Shown here: in pieces, positions 1 through 11,885 of the stretch | Position numbering within the stretch: the first letter of the stretch is position 1 | How the letters are laid out: each line of letters starts with the position of its first letter | NCBI GenBank assembly: GCA_902563075.1 | Contig: CACEWC010000007.1 | Coordinates: forward strand, 1 to 40,644 | Reading direction: 5' to 3' | From: an uncultured Pelagibacteraceae bacterium | Lineage (GTDB): Bacteria; Pseudomonadota; Alphaproteobacteria; Pelagibacterales; Pelagibacteraceae | DNA: 40,644 nt | Notes under the pieces: model-generated | Told to the model about the DNA's origin: nothing | Databases searched by the model: none | The model's input: only the letters and a program-made list of their open reading frames with translations | Made by a program: the position numbers and the translations under genes

Positions 1-684
1 GAATTAAAATCAATGAATTTTTTTAAAGGGCTTGGATCTTATTTTGACAAAGTTCAACGAATGAGAAAAATTGGTGGAATGATTTCAGATGAATTGTTAA
101 TTAGTAAAGAGAAAGTAGAATTGTTAGCATCAATTTGTAAGACTGATCTTACTTCCGAACTTGTAGGTGAATTTCCTGAACTTCAGGGACTTATGGGAGG
201 GTACTTTTCTGAATATCAAGGATTTGATAAAGATATTTCTTTAGCTATTTCTGAGCAATATTTACCAATTGGACTCAATTCAATTGTTCCAAAAAAACCA
301 TTCAGTGTCACGTTATCAATTACAGATAAGATTGATACCTTAGTTGGTTTTTTTGGTATTAACGAGCAACCTACAAGTTCTAAGGATCCATTAGCATTAA
401 GGAGAATTGCTTTAGGTATAATTAGAACCACTATAGAAAATAGAAAGAATTTGAAAATAAATGATCTTTTGAATTATTCTTCACGCCTTTACGAAGATCA
501 GGGATACAATCTTGAAAACAAAGATTTACAAAAAGAATTACAAGATTTTTTAAAAGACTTTTTGTCCAAATACCATTTTTATCTAAAGAATACTTTAATC
601 TTTCATGTATTCTGTTATCTCCATCTAACCAAAATTCAATTGTGGAAGGTGTTAAATTCCAGCCAGACCAATGGCTTGGTCTAG
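1..684 (+). CDS. glyS: Glycyl-tRNA synthetase beta subunit, internal fragment, broken 3' end
   Basis: GlyS charges tRNA-Gly together with GlyQ in the bacterial alpha2beta2 enzyme. The frame is open from base 1, so the 5' part lies outside the window; the first ATG (13) is internal. Family-like segments are FFKGLGSYFDK, ELVGEFPELQGLMGGYFSE, SLAISEQYLP, ITDKIDTLVGFFGI and KDPLALRRIALGIIRT, which is the middle of the roughly 690-residue subunit. Similarity ends at the codons for LKD (550-558). The last 41 residues up to the stop at 684 are an antisense reading of pdxH and resemble nothing. The C-terminal region with the tRNA-binding part is therefore missing. Either a real deletion or a chimeric join; this piece alone could not be a working beta subunit. 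Confidence 0.85.
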   Translation, partial: ELKSMNFFKGLGSYFDKVQRMRKIGGMISDELLISKEKVELLASICKTDLTSELVGEFPELQGLMGGYFSEYQGFDKDISLAISEQYLPIGLNSIVPKKPFSVTLSITDKIDTLVGFFGINEQPTSSKDPLALRRIALGIIRTTIENRKNLKINDLLNYSSRLYEDQGYNLENKDLQKELQDFLKDFLSKYHFYLKNTLIFHVFCYLHLTKIQLWKVLNSSQTNGLV

Positions 685-1168
685 GTACATTATCTTTGTC
701 ATTATATTTTTTTTTATAATTCTCTAAAGCATCTAAAAGTTCATCTCTATTTTGGAGAATACTACTTTGTTTTGAGGCCCAAGCACCTATTCTGCTATCA
801 TATGCTCTTGAATTATAGTACTCATCAGCAGTTTGATCATCTACTTGTTTCAATGTTCCAACTATCCTTATTTGTCTTAGTAAACTTTTCCAATGAAAGC
901 ACATTGTAGCATTCGGGTTTTCTTTAATTTCATTACCTTTCTGACTGTTTAAATTTGTATAAAAAACAAATCCTTTTTCACTATGACCCTTGAGCAGAAC
1001 CATTCTTACTGAGGGAATACCCTCTTTATTTGCTGTACCAAGTGCTAAAGCATTAGGATCATTAATTTCTTTTTTTTTAGCCTCCTCAAACCATCTTTGA
1101 AATAGTTCAAATGGATTATCAAGATCTAAGAAGCATTTATTAAGCCCAAGTGAGTTTTTTTGATTCAT
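431..1168 (-). CDS. pdxH: Pyridoxamine/pyridoxine 5'-phosphate oxidase, aberrant C-terminal tail
   Basis: PdxH is the FMN-dependent cytosolic enzyme that oxidises pyridoxamine or pyridoxine 5'-phosphate to pyridoxal 5'-phosphate. Family landmarks from the ATG at 1168 are NPFELFQRWFEEA, NALALGTANKEGIPSVRMVLLK, GFVFYTNLNSQKG, FHWKSLLRQIRIVG, SRIGAWAS and PSTIEFWLDGDNRIHERLKYS. Residues 1-206 (down to base 551, ending WTKSLL) look complete to within about two residues of the usual PdxH end. The remaining 39 residues to the stop at 431 are antisense glyS. The active site is all present, so the enzyme might work if the tail is tolerated. Divergent from aroC with only 33 bases between starts. Confidence 0.9.
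   Translation of the reverse strand: MNQKNSLGLNKCFLDLDNPFELFQRWFEEAKKKEINDPNALALGTANKEGIPSVRMVLLKGHSEKGFVFYTNLNSQKGNEIKENPNATMCFHWKSLLRQIRIVGTLKQVDDQTADEYYNSRAYDSRIGAWASKQSSILQNRDELLDALENYKKKYNDKDNVPRPSHWSGWNLTPSTIEFWLDGDNRIHERLKYSLDKNGIWTKSLLKNLVILFVNLCFQDCIPDLRKGVKNNSKDHLFSNSFYFL
550..558. other. Breakpoint joining glyS to pdxH, nine shared bases
   Basis: GlyS similarity on the plus strand stops after the LKD codons ending at 558. PdxH similarity on the minus strand stops after the SLL codons ending at 551. The nine bases 550-558 (ttaaaagac) can be read as family-like sequence in both genes. This is what a microhomology-mediated deletion or an amplification/assembly chimera would leave. 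The breakpoint is seen directly; its cause is inference. Confidence 0.7.
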
Positions 1169-1201
1169 AATTTTAACAAAATAATCTATACAATATAAAT
1201 A

Positions 1202-2284
1202 ATGTCATTTAATACTTTTGGAAAGTCTTTTCGTTTTACAACTTGGGGAGAATCCCATGGTCCAGCTATAGGGTGTATTATAGATGGGTGTCCACCATTA
1301 ATACCATTAAAAGAAGCGGATATTCAAAAAGAATTAAACAAACGAAAACCTGGGCAATCAAAGTTTACTACTCAAAGGAAGGAGAGTGACAAGGTTCAAA
1401 TTCTTTCAGGAGTTTTTGAGGGAAAAACGACTGGGACACCAATATCATTGATAATTTACAATGAGGATATGCGTTCAAAGGATTATAATGATATCAAAGA
1501 TAAATTTAGACCAGGACATGCTGATTTCACATATTTTAAAAAGTATGGAATAAGAGACTACAGAGGTGGTGGTAGATCATCTGCAAGAGAAACAGCTGCA
1601 AGAGTTGCAGCAGGTGCTGTGGCAAAAAAAGTTTTAGAAAATAAATTAGGAAAAAAATTTAAAATCACTGGAGCTGTAACCCAACTTGGAATACTAGGAT
1701 GTGATACTAATAAATGGGATGATAAAATAATTTCTAAAAATCCATTTTTTTGCCCAGATAAATCAATGTTAAAAATTTGGGAAAAATACTTATTAAGTAT
1801 TAGAAAAGCTGGATCGTCATGTGGAGCGATAATCGAAGTAAGAGCGAACGGTATTCCTGCTGGATTAGGAGCACCTATATACTCAAAATTAGACTCTGAC
1901 ATAGCATCAGCTATGATGAGTATAAATGCTGTTAAAGGAGTTAATATTGGCTCAGGTATTAACTCAGCACAATTGTCAGGTGAAGAAAATTCAGATGAAA
2001 TTTCTCAAAATAGAAAAAAAACAAAATTTAAATCTAATAACGCTGGAGGGATTCTGGGAGGCATTTCTTCAGGTCAAGAGATAATTGTCTCTTTTGCTGT
2101 AAAGCCAACTTCTTCAATTTTAAAAAGTAGAAAAACAATCAATAAATTTGGAAAGAATACAAGTATATCAGTAAAAGGTAGACATGATCCATGTGTGGGT
2201 ATAAGAGCTGTGCCTGTGGGTGAAGCAATGTTATCTTGTGTTTTATTAGATCATTATCTTCTACACAAAGCTCAGTGTAGTTAA
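1202..2284 (+). CDS. aroC: Chorismate synthase
   Basis: Last common step of the shikimate pathway: 5-enolpyruvylshikimate-3-phosphate to chorismate, needing reduced FMN. The 360-residue protein has the usual length. It begins [24 protein letters not shown] and contains [56 protein letters not shown] and [16 protein letters not shown], all signature AroC blocks including the basic and His-containing flavin/substrate loops. The start follows a 33-base divergent spacer with pdxH. The stop TAA overlaps the stop of the convergent dxs gene in a shared TTAA at 2281-2284. Confidence 0.97.
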   Translation: MSFNTFGKSFRFTTWGESHGPAIGCIIDGCPPLIPLKEADIQKELNKRKPGQSKFTTQRKESDKVQILSGVFEGKTTGTPISLIIYNEDMRSKDYNDIKDKFRPGHADFTYFKKYGIRDYRGGGRSSARETAARVAAGAVAKKVLENKLGKKFKITGAVTQLGILGCDTNKWDDKIISKNPFFCPDKSMLKIWEKYLLSIRKAGSSCGAIIEVRANGIPAGLGAPIYSKLDSDIASAMMSINAVKGVNIGSGINSAQLSGEENSDEISQNRKKTKFKSNNAGGILGGISSGQEIIVSFAVKPTSSILKSRKTINKFGKNTSISVKGRHDPCVGIRAVPVGEAMLSCVLLDHYLLHKAQCS

Positions 2285-4194
2285 TTTTGTTTTTTCAAAA
2301 CTATATTAGAATTTAGTAAATCTAAAACTTTTTGCTCTATTGAAACTGAGTCAAGATTTGCCACTTTATACATTCTATCCGGAGTATCTTGATCAATAAA
2401 AATATCTGGTAATGTTAACGATCTAAATTTTAAATTAGAGTCCATTAAACCTTTTTTTGTCAAAAAATTCACCACATGAGATCCAAAACCACCAATTGAA
2501 CCCTCTTCTATTGTCATGATTGCTTCATGAGTTGTAGCTAATTGCCAAATGAGATTTTCATCTAAAGGTTTCGCAAATCTTGCATCAACAACTGTAATTG
2601 GTACACCTTTTTTTGATAAATTTTCTTCAGCCTTTAAAGTCTCATTCAATCTTGCTCCAAAATTTAGGATCGCTAATTTTTTTCCCTCTTTGATAATTTT
2701 TGATTTCCCTATCTCAATTTTTTCATTTATTGAAGGTAGAGTTGAACCTAATCCTGTTCCTCTTGGATACCTAAATGCGCAAGGTCTATCATTAATCTCG
2801 GTTGAGGTATTTATCATTCTTACAAGTTCAGCTTCATCACTTGCTGCCATGACAATAAAATTTGGTAAAGTGGTTAAATATGTTGTATCAAAACTTCCAG
2901 CATGTGTTGGTCCATCAGCCCCAACAAGTCCCGCTCTATCTATTGCGAATCTAACTGGTAAACTTTGAATTGCTACGTCATGAACTACTTGATCATAAGC
3001 TCTTTGAAGAAAAGTGGAATATATAGCTGCATAGGGTTTAAAGTTTTCAGTAGCTAAACCTGCAGCAAATGTGACTGCATGTTGCTCCGCAATTCCAACG
3101 TCAAAAGTCCTATCTGGAAATTCTTTACGAAAAATATCAAGACCGGTGCCATCAGGCATTGCAGCTGTAATAGCTACAATTTTACTGTCCTTTTTAGCAT
3201 GTTGAATTAAGGTGTTTGCGAAAACTTTTGTATATGATGGTAATTTACTTACACTCTTAAATTGTTCACCAGTTTTAACATTAAATTTTGATACTCCATG
3301 ATAATTGTCCTTTGCTTCCTCTGCGAAAGTATAACCTTTTCCTTTTTTTGATTTAATGTGAATTAAAATTGGTCCTTCATGCTTAGAGTCTCTAGCATTT
3401 TTTAAAATTGGAACTAATGAATTTAAATCATGACCATCTATTGGGCCAATGTAATAAAATCCGAGTGAACTGAACAAAGTTCCACCTGTCACAGCTGATC
3501 TTAGTAAATCTTCTGCTTTACCAGCCTTAGCACTAAATCTTTTTGAAAAAGCTGACATAATTAATTTAATAGTCTCTCTAAGACTAAAATAAATCTTTCC
3601 TGAAAAAATTTTTGCTAAATAAGTGCTCATTGCTCCAACTGGTCTAGCAATTGACATATCATTATCATTAAGAATTACGATCATCTTAGTTTTTGAAGCA
3701 CCAGCATTATTCATAGCTTCATAAGCCATTCCTGCACTGATTGCCCCATCACCAATTACTGCAATTACATTGTCTGATTTATTAGACAGTTTGTTTGCTT
3801 CTGCTATACCTAGAGCTGATGAAATTGATGTTGAGCTGTGTGCAGCACCAAAAGGATCATATTCACTCTCTGATCTTTTTGTAAAACCAGAAAGACCATT
3901 TCCTTGTCTAAGAGTTCTTATTTTATCTTTTCTGCCAGTTAAAATTTTATGTGGATAGCACTGATGACCCACATCCCAGATTAACTTATCATTGGGTGTA
4001 TTAAAAATATAATGTAAAGCAACAGTTAATTCTACAACTCCAAGACTTGCCCCAAGATGCCCACCTGTCACCGAGACAGCATCAATCATTTCCTCTCTTA
4101 ATTCATCAGCAACTTTTTGTAATTTTGATTCAGGTAATTTTTTTAAATCTGATGGAAAATTAATTTCATCTAACAATTCGTATTTTTTTTTCAT
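2281..4194 (-). CDS. dxs: 1-deoxy-D-xylulose-5-phosphate synthase
   Basis: First enzyme of the MEP isoprenoid pathway: condenses pyruvate and glyceraldehyde 3-phosphate using thiamine diphosphate. 637 residues, normal length. Seen: GGHLGASLG (45-53), [26 protein letters not shown], the TPP motif [18 protein letters not shown] starting near residue 148, the catalytic-Glu block [14 protein letters not shown], and the C-terminal transketolase domain ending near EQKVLDLL. The ATG at 4194 overlaps the end of ispA (stop 4191-4193), so dxs is translationally coupled behind xseB-ispA, an isoprenoid pair also adjacent in many proteobacteria. Needs thiamine, which ties it to thiD and thiE in this window. 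Confidence 0.97.
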   Translation of the reverse strand: MKKKYELLDEINFPSDLKKLPESKLQKVADELREEMIDAVSVTGGHLGASLGVVELTVALHYIFNTPNDKLIWDVGHQCYPHKILTGRKDKIRTLRQGNGLSGFTKRSESEYDPFGAAHSSTSISSALGIAEANKLSNKSDNVIAVIGDGAISAGMAYEAMNNAGASKTKMIVILNDNDMSIARPVGAMSTYLAKIFSGKIYFSLRETIKLIMSAFSKRFSAKAGKAEDLLRSAVTGGTLFSSLGFYYIGPIDGHDLNSLVPILKNARDSKHEGPILIHIKSKKGKGYTFAEEAKDNYHGVSKFNVKTGEQFKSVSKLPSYTKVFANTLIQHAKKDSKIVAITAAMPDGTGLDIFRKEFPDRTFDVGIAEQHAVTFAAGLATENFKPYAAIYSTFLQRAYDQVVHDVAIQSLPVRFAIDRAGLVGADGPTHAGSFDTTYLTTLPNFIVMAASDEAELVRMINTSTEINDRPCAFRYPRGTGLGSTLPSINEKIEIGKSKIIKEGKKLAILNFGARLNETLKAEENLSKKGVPITVVDARFAKPLDENLIWQLATTHEAIMTIEEGSIGGFGSHVVNFLTKKGLMDSNLKFRSLTLPDIFIDQDTPDRMYKVANLDSVSIEQKVLDLLNSNIVLKKQN

Positions 4195-5063
4195 TTGTTT
4201 CTATTCAAAATATAATTTAATGTCTCTGACAAATTTCTTGATTTAGATCCATATTTTTTTAATTTACTTTTTATTCTTAAGATTAAATTATTAGCATATT
4301 TAATAGTATTTTTGTATCCTAGTAAACTAATTAGAGTTGCTTTTCCTTTTTTTTTATCCTTACCAGTTTTTTTTCCTGCAACAAGCAAACTTCCTTTATA
4401 ATCAATCAAATCATCAGCGACCTGGAATAACAAACCTATATCAGCACCAATATTTTCAAATTTCTTAATATCACTTTTGTTTTTTTTCTTAATTATTAAT
4501 GGTGCTGCACAACAAAAACTAAAAAGTTTTCCAGTTTTTTTAATTTCCATCTCTTCAATCTTTTTTTTTGAAATTTTCTTACGTTCATAATTTAAATCTA
4601 AATATTGACCTCCTGCTATTCCAAGATGTCCTGAGCTTTCAGAAATTTTATTAATTAAATCAATCTTAATTTTTTTATTAATTCTTAAGTTTTTATGACT
4701 TAAAATTTCAAAAGCCATTGTTAAAAGTGAATTTCCAGCTAAAACAGCAGTGGCCTCTCCAAATTTAATATGTGCTGATGGTTTGCCTCTTCTTATAGAG
4801 TCATCATCCATACATGGTAAATCATCATGTATTAAAGAATACGCATGAATACATTCAACCGCAGCACCAATAACAATAAGAGTTTTATAATCTAACTTAA
4901 ATAGAAACCCAACATCAATTAAAATTTTGGATCTTATTTTTTTTCCTCCAGAAAAAAGACCGTATTTCATTGCAACTATTAAATTTGATTTTTTTTGTTT
5001 GGCAATAAATCTTCTTAAAAACAAATTTGTATCTTTTGCAATTTTATTTAATTTTCTTTGCAT
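4191..5063 (-). CDS. ispA: Farnesyl/geranyl(geranyl) diphosphate synthase
   Basis: Trans-prenyltransferase that elongates DMAPP with IPP, feeding quinone side chains and undecaprenyl carriers. Seen: [12 protein letters not shown], the first Asp-rich motif DDLPCMDDD in [33 protein letters not shown], and the second Asp-rich motif DDLIDY with a following lysine-rich [15 protein letters not shown] place the start at the ATG at 5063 ([11 protein letters not shown], 290 residues). The frame is open to an ATG at 5108, but that would overlap xseB by 65 bases with a lysine/arginine-rich leader unlike the family. From 5063 the overlap with xseB is 20 bases. Product chain length cannot be told from sequence by eye. 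Confidence 0.9.
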   Translation of the reverse strand: MQRKLNKIAKDTNLFLRRFIAKQKKSNLIVAMKYGLFSGGKKIRSKILIDVGFLFKLDYKTLIVIGAAVECIHAYSLIHDDLPCMDDDSIRRGKPSAHIKFGEATAVLAGNSLLTMAFEILSHKNLRINKKIKIDLINKISESSGHLGIAGGQYLDLNYERKKISKKKIEEMEIKKTGKLFSFCCAAPLIIKKKNKSDIKKFENIGADIGLLFQVADDLIDYKGSLLVAGKKTGKDKKKGKATLISLLGYKNTIKYANNLILRIKSKLKKYGSKSRNLSETLNYILNRNK

Positions 5064-5298
5064 TATTTTTTTTATTAATCTTTGATATCTTTTCTTTTGT
5101 TTTCTCATTTATTTCTTTGGTATTCTTTTGAAATTTTTTCTCAATTATATTATTGAGTTTAATTAAATCTTGATACTTTTCTAAAGAGTTTCCTAAATCC
5201 TTTTGATTTTCCAATTCTTCAATCATCTTATTTGCCTCAGTGGTTAATTCTTCAAGAGATAATGAATTATAATCATTTGGTAAATTTTTATCTTTCAT
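5044..5298 (-). CDS. xseB: Exodeoxyribonuclease VII small subunit
   Basis: Short 84-residue protein with the XseB pattern: LSLEELTTEANKMIEELENQKDLGNSLEKYQDLIKL, two helices that bind XseA. The tail is lysine-rich ([12 protein letters not shown]). It is followed by ispA and dxs, the conserved xseB-ispA-dxs order of proteobacteria, which supports the call. The start ATG at 5298 lies only 20 bases from the divergent sua5 start. XseA is not in this window. Confidence 0.85.
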   Translation of the reverse strand: MKDKNLPNDYNSLSLEELTTEANKMIEELENQKDLGNSLEKYQDLIKLNNIIEKKFQKNTKEINEKTKEKISKINKKNNAKKIK

Positions 5299-5318
5299 AT
5301 AATACTCTCAAATAATAC

Positions 5319-6251
5319 ATGAAAATTAATCTTGTAAATATTAAAAAAGCGAGGAATCTCTTAAATAAAAGAGAGTGTATTGCTATACCAACCGAAACTG
5401 TTTATGGAATAGCTGGCAATGCATATTCTGATACAGCGTGTAAAAAAATATTTAGATTAAAAAAAAGACCAATGAATAACCCTCTGATTATTCATTATTA
5501 TGATTTAAAAAAATTAAAAGATGATTGTGATCTAAATGGTGATTTTTTAAAATTATATAAAAGATTTTGTCCTGGGCCAATAACATTTATCTTAAATCAA
5601 AAAAAAAAATCAAAAATTTCGAAAGTTGCAACTAATAAACAAAATACTCTTGCTGTGAGATTTCCTAAACATCCAGTAGCAAGAATTCTGTTGAAACATT
5701 TGAAATTCCCTGTCGCAGCACCTAGTGCAAATATTTCTTCAAGAGTTAGTGCGGTAACTTCTTCGGATGTAAAAGACGATTTTGGAAAAAAAATTAAGTA
5801 TATACTTGAAGGTGGAAGATCTTCGGTTGGGGTTGAGTCTACAATTGTTGATCTCAGAAAAAAACCAAAAATTTTAAGATTAGGTGGTTTAGAAGTTGGA
5901 ACTATACAAAAAATATTAAAGAAAAAAATTTCAATTAACATAAATCCTTCCAAGATTTCAGCTCCTGGACAATTAAGAATTCATTATTCACCTGGAATCC
6001 CAATCAGACTTAATGTTAAAAAAATAAAAAAAGATGAGGCTTTTTTACTAATTAAGAAAAAGAAGATTAACAAAACGAACTATTATTTTTTATCAAAAAA
6101 GGGCGATTTAAAAGAAGCTGCAAAAAATCTCTACACTATTTTAAGAAAGATAAAAAAAGATAATTACAAATCTATAGCTGTTGACAAAATCCCAAATATT
6201 GGGATCGGCAAAACTATTAACGATAGATTATTAAAGGCTTCAAAATTTTGA
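5319..6251 (+). CDS. sua5: L-threonylcarbamoyladenylate synthase, Sua5 type
   Basis: Makes threonylcarbamoyl-AMP from threonine, bicarbonate and ATP for t6A37 modification of ANN-decoding tRNAs. The YrdC-like domain spans about residues 1-200: IAIPTETVYGIAGNA, KKRPMNNPLIIHY, CPGPITFIL, LAVRFPKHPVA, PVAAPSANISSRVS and GGRSSVGVESTIVD. A PGQLRIHYSPG linker and a C-terminal Sua5 domain follow, so at 310 residues this is Sua5 rather than the short TsaC form. The stop TGA overlaps the ATG of the ABC ATPase (TGATG at 6249-6253), indicating translational coupling to an exporter with no obvious functional link. Confidence 0.93.
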   Translation: MKINLVNIKKARNLLNKRECIAIPTETVYGIAGNAYSDTACKKIFRLKKRPMNNPLIIHYYDLKKLKDDCDLNGDFLKLYKRFCPGPITFILNQKKKSKISKVATNKQNTLAVRFPKHPVARILLKHLKFPVAAPSANISSRVSAVTSSDVKDDFGKKIKYILEGGRSSVGVESTIVDLRKKPKILRLGGLEVGTIQKILKKKISININPSKISAPGQLRIHYSPGIPIRLNVKKIKKDEAFLLIKKKKINKTNYYFLSKKGDLKEAAKNLYTILRKIKKDNYKSIAVDKIPNIGIGKTINDRLLKASKF

Positions 6252-6979
6252 TGACTATTCCTCTTGAAATAATTAATTTATCAAAAACTTATAACACAAA
6301 AGAAGCTGTTCGAAATATTTCTTTTAAAGTAAATGAAAATGAAATCATTGGAATTCTGGGACCTAACGGATGTGGTAAAACTACAACAATAGGTATGATT
6401 CTTGGTTTACTAAAGCCTACTAAAGGGAAGGTTCTTATAGATGGTATTGAAATTGAAAAACAAAGAGTTGAATTATTAAACAAATTAAATTTTATTTCAC
6501 CATACATTGAGTTACCAAAAAAATTAACTGTAAAGCAAAATCTTGAAGTTTATGGAAGACTTTATGATGTAAAAGAACTTGCAATTAAAATTGATTATCT
6601 TAGTGAAAAATTAAGGCTTAATGAATTTATTAATAAAATAACAGGTGAACTTTCCTCTGGTCAAAAAAATAGAGTCAGTCTAGCTAAATCTATAATTAAT
6701 GATCCATCAGTTCTTCTTCTTGATGAACCAACTGCATCTCTAGATCCTGAAACAGGAGATTTTGTTAGAAGTTTTTTAGAAGAATACCAAAAAGAAAGAA
6801 AAACTTCTATTCTGCTTGCTTCGCATAACATGGCAGAAGTTGAGAGGTTATGTTCCTCAGTTTTAATGATGAATAAAGGATCTATTATTGATCAAGGAAC
6901 TCCTGGTGAATTAATTAAAAAACATGGAAGGAGAAATATGGAGGAAGTTTTTTTAAAACTTACAAGAGATTTAATATGA
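6251..6979 (+). CDS. ABC transporter ATP-binding protein (ABC-2 exporter type)
   Basis: Nucleotide-binding subunit of an export-type ABC transporter. In order: Walker A GPNGCGKTT near residue 38, Q-loop region, signature LSSGQKNRVSLAKS, Walker B VLLLDEPTASLD, and the switch histidine in LLASHNMAEVERL. The start is taken at the ATG at 6251, overlapping the sua5 stop by one base; a TTG three bases upstream is also possible. 242 residues, typical of DrrA/CcmA-like single-domain ATPases. It overlaps the downstream permease start by ATGA (6976-6979). The substrate is unknown; a drug, lipid or polysaccharide exporter are all compatible. Confidence 0.93.
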   Translation: MTIPLEIINLSKTYNTKEAVRNISFKVNENEIIGILGPNGCGKTTTIGMILGLLKPTKGKVLIDGIEIEKQRVELLNKLNFISPYIELPKKLTVKQNLEVYGRLYDVKELAIKIDYLSEKLRLNEFINKITGELSSGQKNRVSLAKSIINDPSVLLLDEPTASLDPETGDFVRSFLEEYQKERKTSILLASHNMAEVERLCSSVLMMNKGSIIDQGTPGELIKKHGRRNMEEVFLKLTRDLI

Positions 6980-7767
6980 ATCTAAATAAAATGTATGGAC
7001 TTTTTTTGAGACATTTTTATCTCATCAAAAGTTCTTTACCAAGAGTTTTGGATTTAATTTATTGGCCAACAATACAAATTATTCTTTGGGGATTTATTTC
7101 TAAATTTTTTTCAATTTATAGTGATTATTACAATAATACACTTGGAATAATTCTTACATGCGCAATTCTTTACGACATTCTTTTTAGATCTAGCATAAGT
7201 TTTAATATGCTTTTTTTAGAGGAAATCTGGAGTAGAAATTTTACGAATTTATTTATTGCACCTTTGAAGCTTAAAGAAATAATTATATCATTAATTTTTA
7301 CTGCTTTAATAAGGACATTAATTGGTCTAGTGCCCGCAATTATTTTAACTTCTCCATTGTTTGGAGTTTCAATTTTAAAATTAGGTTTTCCACTCTTTAT
7401 ATTATTTTTAAGTTTATACATATTTGGGATTACACTAGGTTTATTTGTGAGCTCAGGTTTAATGAGATACGGACCATCCTTTGAAAATATAGCTTGGTCA
7501 TCATTATTTTTACTTGCTCCATTAGGCTGTATCTACTATCCAATAGAAATACTTCCTGAATTTTTCCAAGTAATTGCAAAAGGCTTACCATTAGTTTACA
7601 TTTTTGATGAAACCAGAAATATTTTAATAAATGGTCTTGTAGATTATGAAAATATAAAACAAGCTTATTTATTAAATTTAGTTTATTTAATTTTTGGAAT
7701 AGGGCTGTTTTATCTATCTTTTTTAAGAGCGAGAATAAAAGGGACGTTAATAAATATGGGTGAATAA
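6976..7767 (+). CDS. ABC-2 type transporter permease
   Basis: Membrane partner of the preceding ATPase. 263 residues with about six hydrophobic segments, including LGIILTCAILYDILF, IISLIFTALIRTLIGLVPAIILT, LGFPLFILFLSLYIFGITLGLFV, a reentrant-like segment WSSLFLLAPLGCIYYPIEILP, and a final AYLLNLVYLIFGIGLFYLSFL. The motif YYPIEILPEFFQVIAKGLPLVYIFDETR near the C-terminus is characteristic of ABC-2 permeases. The start ATG overlaps the ATPase stop in ATGA. The gene ends one base before the CCA end of the oppositely oriented tRNA-Arg, so no terminator fits between them. Confidence 0.9.
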   Translation: MNLNKMYGLFLRHFYLIKSSLPRVLDLIYWPTIQIILWGFISKFFSIYSDYYNNTLGIILTCAILYDILFRSSISFNMLFLEEIWSRNFTNLFIAPLKLKEIIISLIFTALIRTLIGLVPAIILTSPLFGVSILKLGFPLFILFLSLYIFGITLGLFVSSGLMRYGPSFENIAWSSLFLLAPLGCIYYPIEILPEFFQVIAKGLPLVYIFDETRNILINGLVDYENIKQAYLLNLVYLIFGIGLFYLSFLRARIKGTLINMGE

Positions 7768-7768
7768 T

Positions 7769-7845
7769 TGGTGCGCCTGCTAGGAGTCGAACCCAGAACC
7801 TCCTGATCCGAAGTCAGGCGCTCTATCCAGTTGAGCTACAAGCGC
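7769..7845 (-). tRNA. tRNA-Arg (anticodon UCG)
   Basis: On the minus strand a 77-base cloverleaf runs from GCGCTTG (7845) to an encoded CCA (7769-7771). The acceptor stem pairs GCGCTTG with CAGGCGC, with one U-G pair. The D arm contains AGCTCAACTGGATAGAGC. The anticodon stem is CCTGA/TCAGG with loop CTTCGGA, giving anticodon TCG at 7809-7811, which reads CGA and probably other CGN codons. The T arm contains GGTTCGACTCC. It is 23 bases from the divergent rluD-like gene. Confidence 0.96.
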
Positions 7846-7868
7846 ATATCATATTAATATATCATTTT

Positions 7869-8849
7869 ATGGAAAAAAAAATAAATTTGACAGTTGATAA
7901 GACCGAAAATGAACTCCGTGTTGATATTTTCATTAAAAAGAGAGAGGATATTATCAGCCGAACAAGAATAAAAAATCTTATTCTAGATAATAAGTTGAGA
8001 ATAAATAATAAGGTAATAACTGATCCATCGAAAAAAATTTTTTTTAATGATAAAATAAAATTAGTCGTACCTGAACCAAAAAAAGCTTCCTTAAAACCTT
8101 ATGAGTTTAATTTAGATATTATATTTGAGGATAAAGATTTAATTGTTTTAAACAAACCGTCTGGAATAGTAATACATCCTGGTGCAGGTAATTTTGATAA
8201 CACAATCGTAAATGCGCTTATGAATTATAGTAAAAATTCTTTTTCTAATATTGGAGGTGAACTAAGGCCTGGAATAGTACATAGAATTGATAAAAATACA
8301 TCTGGATTGATTGTTATTGCAAAAAATAATCAAACTCACGAACACCTCTCTAATCAGTTTAATAAACATACAATCCAAAGAGTTTACCAATTATTAATCT
8401 GGGGTAAGATTAGACCATCTAAAGGTAAAATAGAAACCTTAATTACAAGAAGCTCAAAAAATAGACAAATGATGGAGGTTAGTAACAGTAAAGGAAAAAT
8501 AGCAATTACAAATTACAAAACTTTAGAAATTTTTGAAAATAAAAATATACCAACTTTTAGTTTATTAGAGTGTAAATTAGAAACAGGCCGGACTCATCAA
8601 ATAAGAGTTCACATGAATTATTTGGGTAATAGTATAGTTGGTGATGATAAGTATAAAAAAAAGTTTAAAAAACTAAAAGATATTGAACCATCATTAGAAA
8701 AAATTTTAACAAAATTAAACAGACAATTTCTGCACGCTAAAACATTAGGCTTTATACATCCAAAAAAAAATAAGCAGATGATTTTTAATTCAATTTTACC
8801 AAATGAACTTCAAATAATAGTAAAAACACTCAGAAATATAGGTAAATAA
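7869..8849 (+). CDS. rluD: RluD-family 23S rRNA pseudouridine synthase
   Basis: Isomerises uridines to pseudouridine in large-subunit rRNA (RluD targets helix 69). An N-terminal S4-like RNA-binding domain covers about residues 10-80 (SRTRIKNLILDNKLRINNKVI). The catalytic domain follows with DLIVLNKPSGIVIHPG and the active-site aspartate in GIVHRIDKNTSGLIVIAK, then ETGRTHQIRVH and GDDKYKKK. At 326 residues it matches RluD length and domain order. RluC shares these motifs, so RluD is preferred but not proven. It precedes rpoH by 40 bases. Confidence 0.88.
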   Translation: MEKKINLTVDKTENELRVDIFIKKREDIISRTRIKNLILDNKLRINNKVITDPSKKIFFNDKIKLVVPEPKKASLKPYEFNLDIIFEDKDLIVLNKPSGIVIHPGAGNFDNTIVNALMNYSKNSFSNIGGELRPGIVHRIDKNTSGLIVIAKNNQTHEHLSNQFNKHTIQRVYQLLIWGKIRPSKGKIETLITRSSKNRQMMEVSNSKGKIAITNYKTLEIFENKNIPTFSLLECKLETGRTHQIRVHMNYLGNSIVGDDKYKKKFKKLKDIEPSLEKILTKLNRQFLHAKTLGFIHPKKNKQMIFNSILPNELQIIVKTLRNIGK

Positions 8850-8889
8850 AACATTGAAAAATTCTTAATATTAATTAGATAAACTGTCT
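8850..8889 (+). promoter_or_regulatory. Possible promoter of rpoH
   Basis: The 40-base gap holds TTGAAA (8854-8859) and GATAAA (8878-8883) with 18 bases between. These resemble sigma-70 -35 and -10 elements and would give a leader of only a few bases. In DNA this AT-rich such matches arise easily, so this is a weak call. Confidence 0.3.
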
Positions 8890-11884
<2,995 letters not shown>

Positions 11885-11885
11885 A

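Noticed and set aside
1558..1902. 114-codon minus-strand frame
   Set aside because: Fully inside aroC, which is conserved along its whole length.
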